NCBI RefSeq assembly: GCF_902491285.1
Contig: NZ_CABUHK010000044.1
Location: 1-46,553, forward strand
Direction of reading: 5' to 3'
From: an uncultured Bacteroides sp.
Lineage (GTDB): Bacteria; Bacteroidota; Bacteroidia; Bacteroidales; Bacteroidaceae
DNA: 46,553 bases
Every line of letters starts with the position of its first letter. Position 1 is the first letter of the stretch. A program made the translations under genes and the position numbers. Below are positions 10,262-19,000 of the stretch, one piece after another. A model generated the notes under the pieces. The model had not been told where the DNA came from. It made no database searches and saw nothing but the letters and a program-made list of their open reading frames with translations.

Positions 10262-10381
10262 CACTATTCCAACTAAATTACGAAATATCCGGGCGGATAT
10301 GATAACCGGAGATACTAGTTAATATTTCTTTTTATTATTATATTCATTGCAAACCTGTATCTATTATGTTATTTATATTAG

Positions 10382-10389
10382 TACTTTTG
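10382..10389 (+). promoter_or_regulatory. Candidate -7 box of the metalloprotease-SusC-SusD operon
   Basis: TACTTTTG matches TAnnTTTG and lies 37 bases before the metalloprotease start. The -33 element is not clear. Confidence 0.5.
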
Positions 10390-10426
10390 CATCCGTTTTT
10401 AATTTTAATTAAATATAAAGAACTCA

Positions 10427-13060
10427 ATGAGAATGTATGTAAAAGTAATGGCAGCGGTCATTGCATGTATGCTGCTGGGCGGTGAAGCACACTCAGCATT
10501 TGCAACTACCCCCGCTACAGAAAATCTGAGTTGGTTTAAAAAGAAAAAGAAGAAACCAGAAGGAAGAGAGGAGAAGAGTAAAAGCGACTACGAAAAATTA
10601 GTGGAAGGCAGCAAAACAACCAAAGGAATGTTTGCTGTACATCAAAAAAAGAATGATTATTATTTTGAAGTTCCCACATCCCTTTTAGGACGTGATTTAT
10701 TAGTTGTCAATAAACTGCAAAGAGTTCCTGCCGAACTGAACGACGCAGGTGTAAACCGTGGAGTAAACTATGAGAATCAGATGGTTTGCATGGAATGGGA
10801 TAAGGCTAGCGGAAAACTGATGTTCCGCCAACAGCGCCCGTTGCCCCTGGCTCCTCAGAACGATGCCATATTCCGTTCGGTAAAGGATAACTTTATCTCT
10901 CCGCTGATTGCCGCATTCAAAATCGAAGCAATCAATGCGGATTCTACTGCATTGGTAATCAAGGTGAATGATATTTATGATGGTACGGAAACCAGTATCA
11001 ATAATGTATTTACCAATATTAATCTGGGTACTTCGGCTATCAAGAACTTATCACGTATCCTTTCTATCAAATCTTTCTCGAACAATGTCGTGGCGACTTC
11101 CGAGTTGACCACCCGGGTGACAGAAGGAACCACAACCGTATACGTTACGGTGGAAGTCAGTTCTTCTATTCTCCTGCTGCCTGAAACACCGATGATGGGC
11201 CGTTTCGACAATCAGAAAGTCGGATACTTCACCAACCCGCTATTAAGTTTCAGCGACGCACAGCAAAGAACGGATAAAACGCAATATATCACACGTTGGC
11301 GCATGGAGCCCAAACCTGAAGACCGGGAAGCTTACCTGAAAGGGCAAATTGTGGAACCTGCCAAACCTATCGTATTCTACATTGATAATTCAACTCCTTA
11401 CCAATGGCGTTCGTATATCAAGAAAGGAATTGAAGACTGGCAAACCGCTTTTGAAAAAGCCGGCTTCAAGAATGCGATTATCGCCAAAGAAATCACGGAC
11501 AGCATGCATGTAGATATGGATGATGTCAACTACTCCGTGCTGACTTACGCCGCTTCGGAAAAGAAAAACGCAATGGGCCCTTCCCTATTGGACCCACGTT
11601 CGGGAGAAATCCTGGAGGCGGACATTATGTGGTGGCATAATGTGCTTTCTATGGTACGCGAATGGATTACAGTGCAGACGGGAACCGTTTGCCCGGAAGC
11701 CCGCAGCGTGCAGTTGCCTGATGCCTTGATGGGCGACGCCATCCGTTTTGTGGCTTGCCACGAAGTAGGTCACTCTTTGGGATTGCGCCATAACATGATG
11801 GGGTCATGGGCTTTCCCGACAGATTCACTACGCTCGGAAGCCTTCACTTCCAGAATGAATTCTACCGCTTCATCCATTATGGACTATGCACGTTTCAACT
11901 ACATCGCCCAGCCGGGAGACGGCGTGAAAGTACTTTCTCCGCATATCGGTCCTTATGATATGTTCGCTATCGAGTATGGTTATCGTTGGTATGGCAAGAG
12001 CACTCCTGAAGAAGAAAAAGACCTCTTGTTCGATTTCCTGAGCAAACATACAGACCGTCTTTATAAATACAGCGAAGCACAAGATGTACGCGATGCCGTA
12101 GACCCACGTGCGCAGAATGAGGATTTAGGAGACGACCCTGTTCGTTCTTCTTTACTCGGTATCGAAAACCTGAAACGTATCGTCCCGCAAATTCTTCAGT
12201 GGACTACAACCGGAGAAAAGGGACAGACTTACGAAGAAGCATCCCGTCTCTATTACGCTGTTATCAACCAGTGGAACAACTATTTGTATCATGTACTTGC
12301 CAACATCGGTGGTATCTATATCGAGAATACAACCGTAGGAGATGGCGTAAAGACTTACACATTCGTCGAAAAAGAGAAGCAACAGGCTTCACTGAAATTC
12401 TTGCTTGATGAAGTATTGACTTACCCTAAATGGTTATTTGATACGGAAGTGGGAGAATACACTTACCTGCTCCGTAACACTCCGATCGGACAACAGGAGA
12501 ACGCTCCTACGCAGATATTAAAGAATGCCCAAGCTTATATTCTTTGGGATTTGCTCGGCAACACCCGTCTGATGCGTATGATAGAGAATGAGTCTGTCAA
12601 CGGAAAGAAAGCCTTTACAGTAGTGGAACTGATGGACGGACTACACAAGAACATTTTCGGTATTACCGAACGCGGCGGTATTCCCAACGTGATGGAGCGT
12701 TCTTTACAAAAGAACTTCCTGGATGCCTTACTTACTGCTGCCGCAGAACCTGAAGCCGTGAAAATCAACAAGAAAATTGCAAACGAGCATTTCTTGCTTG
12801 ACCATGCCACTCCTTTCTGTAGCTGTTATGCTGCCGAACAACGTGCACTTCGCCAGGAAGACCGGATGGGCGCTCCACGTGTACTCAATTTCTACGGCAG
12901 TCAGCTCAACCGCATCTCTGATGCCATTTCTGTGAAACGCGGTGAATTACTACGCATCAAGAAGTTATTGCAGAATCGTTTGGGAACTTCCGATACTGCT
13001 ACACGCTACCATTATGAAGATATGATTTTACGCATTAATACCGCTTTGGGAATCAAGTAA
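10427..13060 (+). CDS. Zinc-dependent metalloprotease (DUF5117/DUF4953 type)
   Basis: 877-aa exported protein with an N-terminal signal peptide (about 1-26) and a Lys-rich linker. The metzincin site HEVGHSLGLRH starts near residue 445 and gives all three zinc histidines and the catalytic glutamate; SSIMDYARF near 480 supplies the Met-turn. The layout (short basic N-terminal domain, long DUF5117-like region, catalytic domain) fits the Bacteroidetes zinc-dependent metalloproteases carrying DUF5118, DUF5117 and DUF4953. It should cleave proteins in the periplasm or at the cell surface. The gap to the SusC gene is only 33 bases, so the protease is probably the lead gene of an operon that also imports something. 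The substrate is unknown. Confidence 0.92.
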   Translation: MRMYVKVMAAVIACMLLGGEAHSAFATTPATENLSWFKKKKKKPEGREEKSKSDYEKLVEGSKTTKGMFAVHQKKNDYYFEVPTSLLGRDLLVVNKLQRVPAELNDAGVNRGVNYENQMVCMEWDKASGKLMFRQQRPLPLAPQNDAIFRSVKDNFISPLIAAFKIEAINADSTALVIKVNDIYDGTETSINNVFTNINLGTSAIKNLSRILSIKSFSNNVVATSELTTRVTEGTTTVYVTVEVSSSILLLPETPMMGRFDNQKVGYFTNPLLSFSDAQQRTDKTQYITRWRMEPKPEDREAYLKGQIVEPAKPIVFYIDNSTPYQWRSYIKKGIEDWQTAFEKAGFKNAIIAKEITDSMHVDMDDVNYSVLTYAASEKKNAMGPSLLDPRSGEILEADIMWWHNVLSMVREWITVQTGTVCPEARSVQLPDALMGDAIRFVACHEVGHSLGLRHNMMGSWAFPTDSLRSEAFTSRMNSTASSIMDYARFNYIAQPGDGVKVLSPHIGPYDMFAIEYGYRWYGKSTPEEEKDLLFDFLSKHTDRLYKYSEAQDVRDAVDPRAQNEDLGDDPVRSSLLGIENLKRIVPQILQWTTTGEKGQTYEEASRLYYAVINQWNNYLYHVLANIGGIYIENTTVGDGVKTYTFVEKEKQQASLKFLLDEVLTYPKWLFDTEVGEYTYLLRNTPIGQQENAPTQILKNAQAYILWDLLGNTRLMRMIENESVNGKKAFTVVELMDGLHKNIFGITERGGIPNVMERSLQKNFLDALLTAAAEPEAVKINKKIANEHFLLDHATPFCSCYAAEQRALRQEDRMGAPRVLNFYGSQLNRISDAISVKRGELLRIKKLLQNRLGTSDTATRYHYEDMILRINTALGIK

Positions 13061-13093
13061 AACAAACCTATTAATTAAACTATCTTACAATTA

Positions 13094-16000
13094 ATGAGAA
13101 TCAAATTTTTGTGCATTATTATATGCTTATTTGTGAATGCACTGGCTTTCGCCAGTGCTGCCAACCGCACCATTACCGGAGTCGTAATCTCTGGTGAAGA
13201 TAATGAACCTCTAATCGGTGCTTCCGTTTATGTCCATGCAGACGATTTGAAGAAAGCCGGAGCATCACAGACTTCTTTGGGTACCATAACTGATATTGAT
13301 GGTAAATTCTCTATTTCCGTTCCGGAAAAGGTTACTCGTATTCATTGCAGTTATATCGGTTTTGAAGAACAGGCAATTGCATTGCAAAGAGATAAAAAAA
13401 GTTATCGCATTGTACTTCAACCTTCGGCACATGCTTTAGCGGACGTAGTGGTAACGGGGTATCAGACATTGGAACGTAGAAAGTTGACTGCTGCTATCTC
13501 AAAAGTTGAATTATCAGATGCGATGGTAGGTGCTACCAAAAGCATTGACCAAGCCTTGACAGGACAAATTGCCGGTGTAGCTGTTACAACAACTTCCGGT
13601 GCTCCGGGAGCTCCGGCCAAAATTCGTATTCGTGGTACGGCTTCATTAAATGGGACACAAGATCCGTTGTGGGTATTGGATGGAATGCCTTTGGAAGGAA
13701 CAGATATTCCAAAATTAGATGATGCAACAGATAATGACATTACGAATATGCAACAATCATCTATCGCAGGATTAAGTCCCAATGACATAGAAAGCATTAC
13801 TATCCTGAAAGATGCCGCAGCTACTGCTATTTATGGTGCACGTGCTGCTAATGGAGTAATTGTAGTTACTACCAAACGAGGAAGAACAGGAAAACCTGTT
13901 ATCAACTTTAATACCAAATTGACTTATACGCCTAATTTGGATACTTCCCGTTTGAATCTGCTAAATTCACAAGAAAAAGTAGATTTAGAGTTACAATTAA
14001 TGAATGAACCATTAGATATGTTTGGTCTTCAGGTTTATCCCAGCAAGGGAGGAGTGGCCTCTATCCTCAATCAATATAATCTAATGAACATTTACCGTGA
14101 AAAAGGCTGGAACGGATTAACTCCTGAAGCGCAAGCTGCGATCAACCGGTTAAAAACAATTAATACCGATTGGAATGACATCTTGTTTAAAGATGCATTT
14201 ACACAAGAATATAATTTTAGCATTTCAGGAGGTAGTGAGAAAGTAACCTATTATAACTCTCTCGGCTATACAAAAGAGAACGGTAATGTACCGGGAGTAA
14301 GTATGAGTCGTTTTAATCTGACAAGCAAAACCTCTTACCAACTCAACAAATTATTAAAGATTGGAATTTCACTCTTTGCCAACAGACGTAAAAATGAGAA
14401 TTTCGTAACTGATAAATACGGTTATTCTAACCCTGTATATTATTCACGTACCGCAAATCCTTATTTTGAACCATATGATTCAAACAATAATTATCAATAT
14501 GACTATGATATCATAGGTACAAGTGATAACACCCCTGACCCCAAACGTGGATTCAATATTTTTGAGGAACGGGACAACACCCAAAATGAAAAGATTATAA
14601 CTGCAATCAACTCTATCTTTGATGCCGAATTAAGATTCAATGACCAATGGAAAGTAACAACCCAAGTCGGAATACAATGGGATCAATCTTCTCAAGAACA
14701 ATACATCGGACAAAATACATTCAATCTTCGTAACATTCGTGAGGATAGCTACAATAAAGTAGACCAAATATATATCATACCGGAAGGTGGAATGCATAGA
14801 GTTGATAACAGTACAAGTTCACAAATTACCTGGAAATTACAAGGCGAATACAAAAACACCTTCAATGATATTCATTCTGTCCAATTCATGGGAGGATCGG
14901 AAATTCGTAAGAACTGGTACGAAACTCAATTTACCGCAGGGTATGGATACGACCCAAAGACATTGACTACCAAACCATTAATTTTCCCAGATGAAACAGT
15001 AGCAAAGAAGTATCCCTTGCATAGCAAAACATATCAGGAAAATGCGTTTGCCTCTTTTTACGCAAACGGTTCATATACATTAATGGAGCGTTACACTCTA
15101 GGCGGCAGCATACGTTTAGATGGCTCCGACCTCTTTGGTGTAGACAAAAAATATCGGTATTTGCCTATATATTCAGTAAGTGGTTTATGGCGTATCTCCA
15201 ACGAATCATTCTTGAATCACCCCAAATGGTTGGACAACCTCGCATTCCGTTTCTCATATGGTTTACAGGGAAATATAGACAAGAACACTTCACCATTCCT
15301 GGTTGGTGTATATAACAATGTAAGTATCCTACCCGGAAATACAGAAGAAAATATCACAATCAGCAGTGCTCCCAATGATAAACTGCGTTGGGAAAAAACA
15401 GCTTCTTACAACCTTGGTTTAGACTTTGCGATACTCAACCAAGCTATCAATCTGTCAGTAGACTATTATTATCGTAAAGGTACAGATCTCATCGGGACAA
15501 AAATGTTACCGCTGGAAAACGGCTTTACAAGCCAAAGCATCAACTGGGCCAGCATGGAAAACAAAGGGATAGAAATAAACTTGCAGACACGCAACATCAC
15601 TACTAAAAATTTCTCATGGTACACAACATTCAACTTTGCTTATAACCAAAACAAAGTCTTGAAAGTCATGACACCTGAAAATCAAACAACACCTGGTTTG
15701 CAAGGTTATCCAGTAGGTGCCATTTTTGCATTAAAGACTCAAGGAGTAGATCCTAAAAACGGACAAATACTTATTGAGACAAAAGATGGACAAACAGTGA
15801 ATATAGAAACGCTATATAAACTAACAGACGAAACCGGACTCGGATTCTATGCACCCAACGTGACTCCAGCCGAAGAAAGAGAATTCTACAGCTATATCGG
15901 AACTTCCGACGCTCCTTACACCGGAGGATTTATGAATACATTCACTTATCGTAATTGGGAACTGAATGTGAACTTCTCTTATAATTTAGGAGCACACGTA

Positions 16001-16420
16001 CGCACCAGCCCTTCCTATGACTTGACTTCATTTGACCCGGGACGAAACACCAACCGGGATATTCTAGACAGATGGACTCCTGAAAATACTGACGGAAAAT
16101 TCCCCGCATTAGTAAGCCGTAATCATAATATAGCAGATTACAGTTTCTTTGGTGACCGGAGAGATGTTTATCGCGCATTGGATATTTGGGTAAAAAAATT
16201 AAGTTACGTACGTCTTCAAAATCTACGCCTTGCTTATCGTATACCATCAGAATGGTTGCATAAACTCAGTATCGGAGGAGCAACAGTAGGGATAGAGGGA
16301 CGCAATCTATTTGTATTTGGTTCCAGCTACAAAAACTACATGGATCCTGAATCTATGAGCAACTTATATGCTACTCCTGTAGCCAAATCAGTCACATTCA
16401 ATTTAAATCTTAACTTCTAA
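13094..16420 (+). CDS. SusC/RagA-family TonB-linked outer-membrane transporter
   Basis: 1108-aa outer-membrane transporter. In order: signal peptide ending ...NALAFASA, a carboxypeptidase-like regulatory domain (about 25-110, RTITGVVISGEDNEPLIGAS), a TonB-box-like DVVVTGYQ near 120, the plug domain (LTGQIAGVAVTTTSGAPG; IRIRGTASLNGTQDPLWVLD; AAATAIYGARAANGVIVVTT) and a long TonB-dependent barrel ending in FNLNLNF. It should import a ligand captured by the SusD protein 18 bases downstream, using TonB-derived energy. The upstream gene is a metalloprotease, not a glycosidase, so a peptide or protein fragment is a reasonable guess for the cargo; nothing in the sequence proves it. No regulator of the usual kind (anti-sigma/ECF, HTCS or SusR) is next to it. 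Confidence 0.96.
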   Translation: MRIKFLCIIICLFVNALAFASAANRTITGVVISGEDNEPLIGASVYVHADDLKKAGASQTSLGTITDIDGKFSISVPEKVTRIHCSYIGFEEQAIALQRDKKSYRIVLQPSAHALADVVVTGYQTLERRKLTAAISKVELSDAMVGATKSIDQALTGQIAGVAVTTTSGAPGAPAKIRIRGTASLNGTQDPLWVLDGMPLEGTDIPKLDDATDNDITNMQQSSIAGLSPNDIESITILKDAAATAIYGARAANGVIVVTTKRGRTGKPVINFNTKLTYTPNLDTSRLNLLNSQEKVDLELQLMNEPLDMFGLQVYPSKGGVASILNQYNLMNIYREKGWNGLTPEAQAAINRLKTINTDWNDILFKDAFTQEYNFSISGGSEKVTYYNSLGYTKENGNVPGVSMSRFNLTSKTSYQLNKLLKIGISLFANRRKNENFVTDKYGYSNPVYYSRTANPYFEPYDSNNNYQYDYDIIGTSDNTPDPKRGFNIFEERDNTQNEKIITAINSIFDAELRFNDQWKVTTQVGIQWDQSSQEQYIGQNTFNLRNIREDSYNKVDQIYIIPEGGMHRVDNSTSSQITWKLQGEYKNTFNDIHSVQFMGGSEIRKNWYETQFTAGYGYDPKTLTTKPLIFPDETVAKKYPLHSKTYQENAFASFYANGSYTLMERYTLGGSIRLDGSDLFGVDKKYRYLPIYSVSGLWRISNESFLNHPKWLDNLAFRFSYGLQGNIDKNTSPFLVGVYNNVSILPGNTEENITISSAPNDKLRWEKTASYNLGLDFAILNQAINLSVDYYYRKGTDLIGTKMLPLENGFTSQSINWASMENKGIEINLQTRNITTKNFSWYTTFNFAYNQNKVLKVMTPENQTTPGLQGYPVGAIFALKTQGVDPKNGQILIETKDGQTVNIETLYKLTDETGLGFYAPNVTPAEEREFYSYIGTSDAPYTGGFMNTFTYRNWELNVNFSYNLGAHVRTSPSYDLTSFDPGRNTNRDILDRWTPENTDGKFPALVSRNHNIADYSFFGDRRDVYRALDIWVKKLSYVRLQNLRLAYRIPSEWLHKLSIGGATVGIEGRNLFVFGSSYKNYMDPESMSNLYATPVAKSVTFNLNLNF

Positions 16421-16438
16421 AATTCAGAGAAATAAGTT

Positions 16439-17770
16439 ATGACGAAGAATATATATATAATTTTGGCATTATTAACCAGCATCCTGTTCTCTTCATGTGA
16501 CAGTTTTCTGGATATACAGCCTGTTGGCAAGGTTATCCCTAATACATTGGCAGAATATCGTGCGTTGATGACTACTGCCTACAAAACCAATCAATTTCAG
16601 GACAAAGCTTACAGCGAAATGCGCACAGACGAAATTGTCATCAGCAGTGACCGTAATGACCAAAGTAGTTTTTCTGCAATTGAAACATGGAATGATCTTA
16701 ATTCTCCCAGTGGTACTGCAACTTTTGGATGGAGTAATTACTATAATGCCATTTTCTATGCCAATTCCATCATAGACAAGAAAGACCAAATCACAGAAGG
16801 CAGCAAAGAAGACATAGAGCAACTAGTAGGAGAAGCTTATCTATTCAGAAGTTACCTGCATTTCATACTGGTTAATTTATATGGCCAACCTTATACAAAA
16901 GACGGAGCCCCGGAAACCAAAGCAATCCCCCTAAAACTAAGCGTAGATTTGGAAGAAGTACCTTCACGCAATACCGTTAAAGAGGTTTATACTTCTATTC
17001 TATCTGATATACAGACAGCACGAGGGCTGATCCATCAAAAAGAATGGGAATCCAAGTACCTTTATCGTTTTTCAGTACCGTCCATTGATGCTTTTGAGGC
17101 ACGGGTACGCCTATATATGGGAGAATGGCAGAAAGCCTATGAAATGGCAGAGCAGGCTTTAGCACAAAAGTCCACATTGGAAGATATGAATGGAGAAATG
17201 CTTCCTAATAACTTCGAATCTACTGAAATGATTACAGCCTACGAATTCATGTTTAGTGTTTCTTCCAATAAGGCATGCCTCGTTTCTCCCTCGTTCTTGC
17301 AAAAATATGATAATACGGATTTGCGACTAACAAAATACTTTACAGCTCCGGACGAGGAGAATAATCGTATTAGTGCTAAAGGAGGAGAAGCTAAATTCAC
17401 GTGCACTTTCCGTACAGGAGAACTTTATCTGAATTCAGCCGAAGCCGCCGCCCGTTTGGATAAACTTCCTGAAGCCCGTGCACGCTTATTACAACTAATG
17501 GAAAAGCGATACACTCCAACAGGATATGACAATAAGAAAAATACAGTAAACGCTATGAGCCAGACAGAATTAATCAATGAAATCCTTGAAGAACGTGCCC
17601 GCGAACTTATTTTCGAAGGCCATCGTTGGTTTGACTTACGCCGTACTACTCGCCCTCGCATTCAAAAAGAATTAGGCGGAAGCATATATGTACTTGAACA
17701 AGACGACGCACGCTATACATTACGTATTCCACAAGAAGCTATTGATGCTAATCCGGGGTTAATGAACTAA
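16439..17770 (+). CDS. SusD/RagB-family surface lipoprotein
   Basis: 443-aa lipoprotein partner of the SusC just upstream. A lipobox (LFSSC, Cys near 20) is followed by DSFLDIQPVGKVIP, the usual SusD N-terminus. TPR-like helical segments are visible (EAYLFRSYLHFILVNLYGQP; EARVRLYMGEWQKAYEMAEQ), and the C-terminus has the family signature INEILEERARELIFEGHRWF. It is shorter than the usual 500-600 aa, which suggests a compact binding face. It should sit on the cell surface as a lid that captures ligand. A strong terminator follows, ending the operon. Confidence 0.94.
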   Translation: MTKNIYIILALLTSILFSSCDSFLDIQPVGKVIPNTLAEYRALMTTAYKTNQFQDKAYSEMRTDEIVISSDRNDQSSFSAIETWNDLNSPSGTATFGWSNYYNAIFYANSIIDKKDQITEGSKEDIEQLVGEAYLFRSYLHFILVNLYGQPYTKDGAPETKAIPLKLSVDLEEVPSRNTVKEVYTSILSDIQTARGLIHQKEWESKYLYRFSVPSIDAFEARVRLYMGEWQKAYEMAEQALAQKSTLEDMNGEMLPNNFESTEMITAYEFMFSVSSNKACLVSPSFLQKYDNTDLRLTKYFTAPDEENNRISAKGGEAKFTCTFRTGELYLNSAEAAARLDKLPEARARLLQLMEKRYTPTGYDNKKNTVNAMSQTELINEILEERARELIFEGHRWFDLRRTTRPRIQKELGGSIYVLEQDDARYTLRIPQEAIDANPGLMN

Positions 17771-17792
17771 GAACATATATTATAAATCTGAT

Positions 17793-17832
17793 AAAACTCC
17801 TCTTGCAACCTCATTTGCAAGAGGAGTTTTTT
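17793..17832 (+). terminator. Intrinsic terminator of the protease-SusC-SusD operon
   Basis: A 16-bp perfect stem (17793-17808 with 17815-17830, core ACTCCTCTTGCAA and its complement) with a 6-base loop runs straight into a T6 tract. It begins 22 bases past the SusD stop. With A's on the 5' side it could also stop minus-strand transcription. Confidence 0.95.
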
Positions 17833-17907
17833 ATCCTCCTTCACCACCTATCCTACATTTCCCACACACATCCCATTCACTTCTGAAATCTTTATCCCCC
17901 AAACGCA

Positions 17908-17937
17908 TTGCCATATGCCAGGAAAATAATATCTTTG
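17908..17937 (+). promoter_or_regulatory. Promoter of the candidate structured RNA
   Basis: TTG at 17908-17910, 19 bases, then TATCTTTG at 17930-17937: a full match to the Bacteroidetes primary-sigma promoter. Transcription would start near 17944, well after the SusD terminator and about 245 bases before the next start codon. Confidence 0.75.
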
Positions 17938-17943
17938 TAGCGA

Positions 17944-18175
17944 CTTATTACGATAAATAACGTAGAAGCGTTTAGAATATTATCTCTATTCAGAATCTGG
18001 TAAATTCTTAAATTGGGGAGGTAATGGCAACTAAGCGTTCACGTCTTTGTTATATGCAAGGGCGTGGACTCTGTTGTTCATTCCCCATTGGGCTTACCAG
18101 AGCCTTGAATAGGATGAACTAACGACGTCCACGCTTCTTCTGTATATACACGGTATCAGGGACGCTTACCGCCAC
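17944..18175 (+). ncRNA. Candidate structured RNA (leader or free sRNA) before the WG-repeat gene
   Basis: A non-coding stretch that folds by eye into one long rod. Helices, outside in: 18026-18038 with 18162-18173 (GGC and TAAGCGT with ACGCTTA and GCC); 18051-18058 with 18141-18148 (TATATGCA with TGTATATA, one G-U); 18062-18069 with 18127-18134 (GCGTGGAC with GTCCACGC, perfect); 18073-18081 with 18114-18123 (GTTGTTCAT with ATGAACTAAC, one bulge); and 18091-18094 with 18101-18104. A smaller imperfect hairpin lies at about 17971-18012. The promoter at 17908-17937 drives it. Large side bubbles between the helices recall the rod-and-bubble plan of 6S RNA, but I see no decisive 6S sequence. It shows none of the conserved cores of tmRNA, RNase P RNA or SRP RNA. 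No terminator separates it from the WG-repeat gene at 18191, so it may be that gene's long leader. Confidence 0.6.
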
Positions 18176-18190
18176 AAACAATCAACAAGT

Positions 18191-18874
18191 ATGGGCAACA
18201 CTTTTACAAAGTTTTTTGCGTCTTTTTTAGCTTATGGTGTAGCTAATAAGAAAAAAAGTTTCTCGGCAGTCGGTCATTTCGCGGAAGGGTTAGCTCCCGC
18301 CAAAGGAAAAATCCAGTGGGGATACATCAACAAAGGATATGACATTGTCATTCCCCTAAAGTACGAACGGGCTTTTTCCTTTAAGGGAGGATTGGCGATG
18401 GTAGTACTCAACTCACAATATGGATATATTGATTGTACAGGACAAATAAAGATTCCTCTAAATTTCTCGGCAGCCCACTCATTCGAAGAAGAATGTGCAC
18501 GAGTATGCAACAATGGATTATGGGGATTGATTGACAGACAAGGAAACTACATTCTGCCTCCGACATACAACCAGATGGAGCAGTTTACAGAAGGACTAGC
18601 CCTCGTCTCACAAGATAACAAGGTGGGCTTTATAAACATGAAAGGCGAAATCGTTATTCCTTTGGAATATGACAACGGCTGTCCTTTCTCAGAAGAACTG
18701 GCTGCCGTCTGCATCGAAAGCCAATCGTCCAAATGGGGATATATAGACAAGAACAACAAGGAAATACTTCCTTTTAAATATGATATTGCAGAACCCTTTT
18801 ATAGCAATATAGCTCGAGTGGGCCTCTATGGAAAAAGCATGAAAATCAACAAACAGGGCAGTGAATGTCTATAA
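18191..18874 (+). CDS. WG-repeat protein
   Basis: 227-aa protein built almost wholly of WG repeats, about 42 residues each. Recognisable units are QWGYINKGYDIVIPLKY, YGYIDCTGQIKIPL, LWGLIDRQGNYILPP, VGFINMKGEIVIPLEY and KWGYIDKNNKEILPFKY. There is no signal peptide; the first ~25 residues (MGNTFTKFFASFLAYGV) are weakly hydrophobic. WG-repeat proteins are beta-rich and often act as binding modules; the function of this one is unknown. It sits directly after a long structured RNA, which may control it, and is closed by a hairpin at 18929-18956. Confidence 0.85.
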   Translation: MGNTFTKFFASFLAYGVANKKKSFSAVGHFAEGLAPAKGKIQWGYINKGYDIVIPLKYERAFSFKGGLAMVVLNSQYGYIDCTGQIKIPLNFSAAHSFEEECARVCNNGLWGLIDRQGNYILPPTYNQMEQFTEGLALVSQDNKVGFINMKGEIVIPLEYDNGCPFSEELAAVCIESQSSKWGYIDKNNKEILPFKYDIAEPFYSNIARVGLYGKSMKINKQGSECL

Positions 18875-18928
18875 ACAACCACTCTACGCATTTATTCATC
18901 TCAACAAACGACATTCTGTTCTAAAACA

Positions 18929-18960
18929 TCCCCTTACGAATAACAACGTAAGGGGATTAT
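18929..18960 (+). terminator. Terminator-like hairpin after the WG-repeat gene
   Basis: A 10-bp perfect stem (TCCCCTTACG at 18929-18938 with CGTAAGGGGA at 18947-18956) is followed by TTATT. The T tract is short, so termination may be partial and alanine dehydrogenase could receive read-through. Confidence 0.65.
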
Positions 18961-19000
18961 TCGTACATTGGAGCCAGTAAAACCCTAAAAAAGTAACATT

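Noticed and set aside
18024..18122. A 32-codon reading frame (MATKRSRLCYMQG...) preceded by GGGGAGGT
   Set aside because: It lies wholly within the nested helices of the candidate RNA, has no recognisable family, and strong Shine-Dalgarno sequences are not a reliable start signal in Bacteroides. Kept as an outside chance only.
17944..18175. tmRNA, RNase P RNA or SRP RNA
   Set aside because: The conserved cores (GGGGCTG start with a tRNA-like end; GAGGAAAGTCC; the SRP GGAAG loop) are not found.
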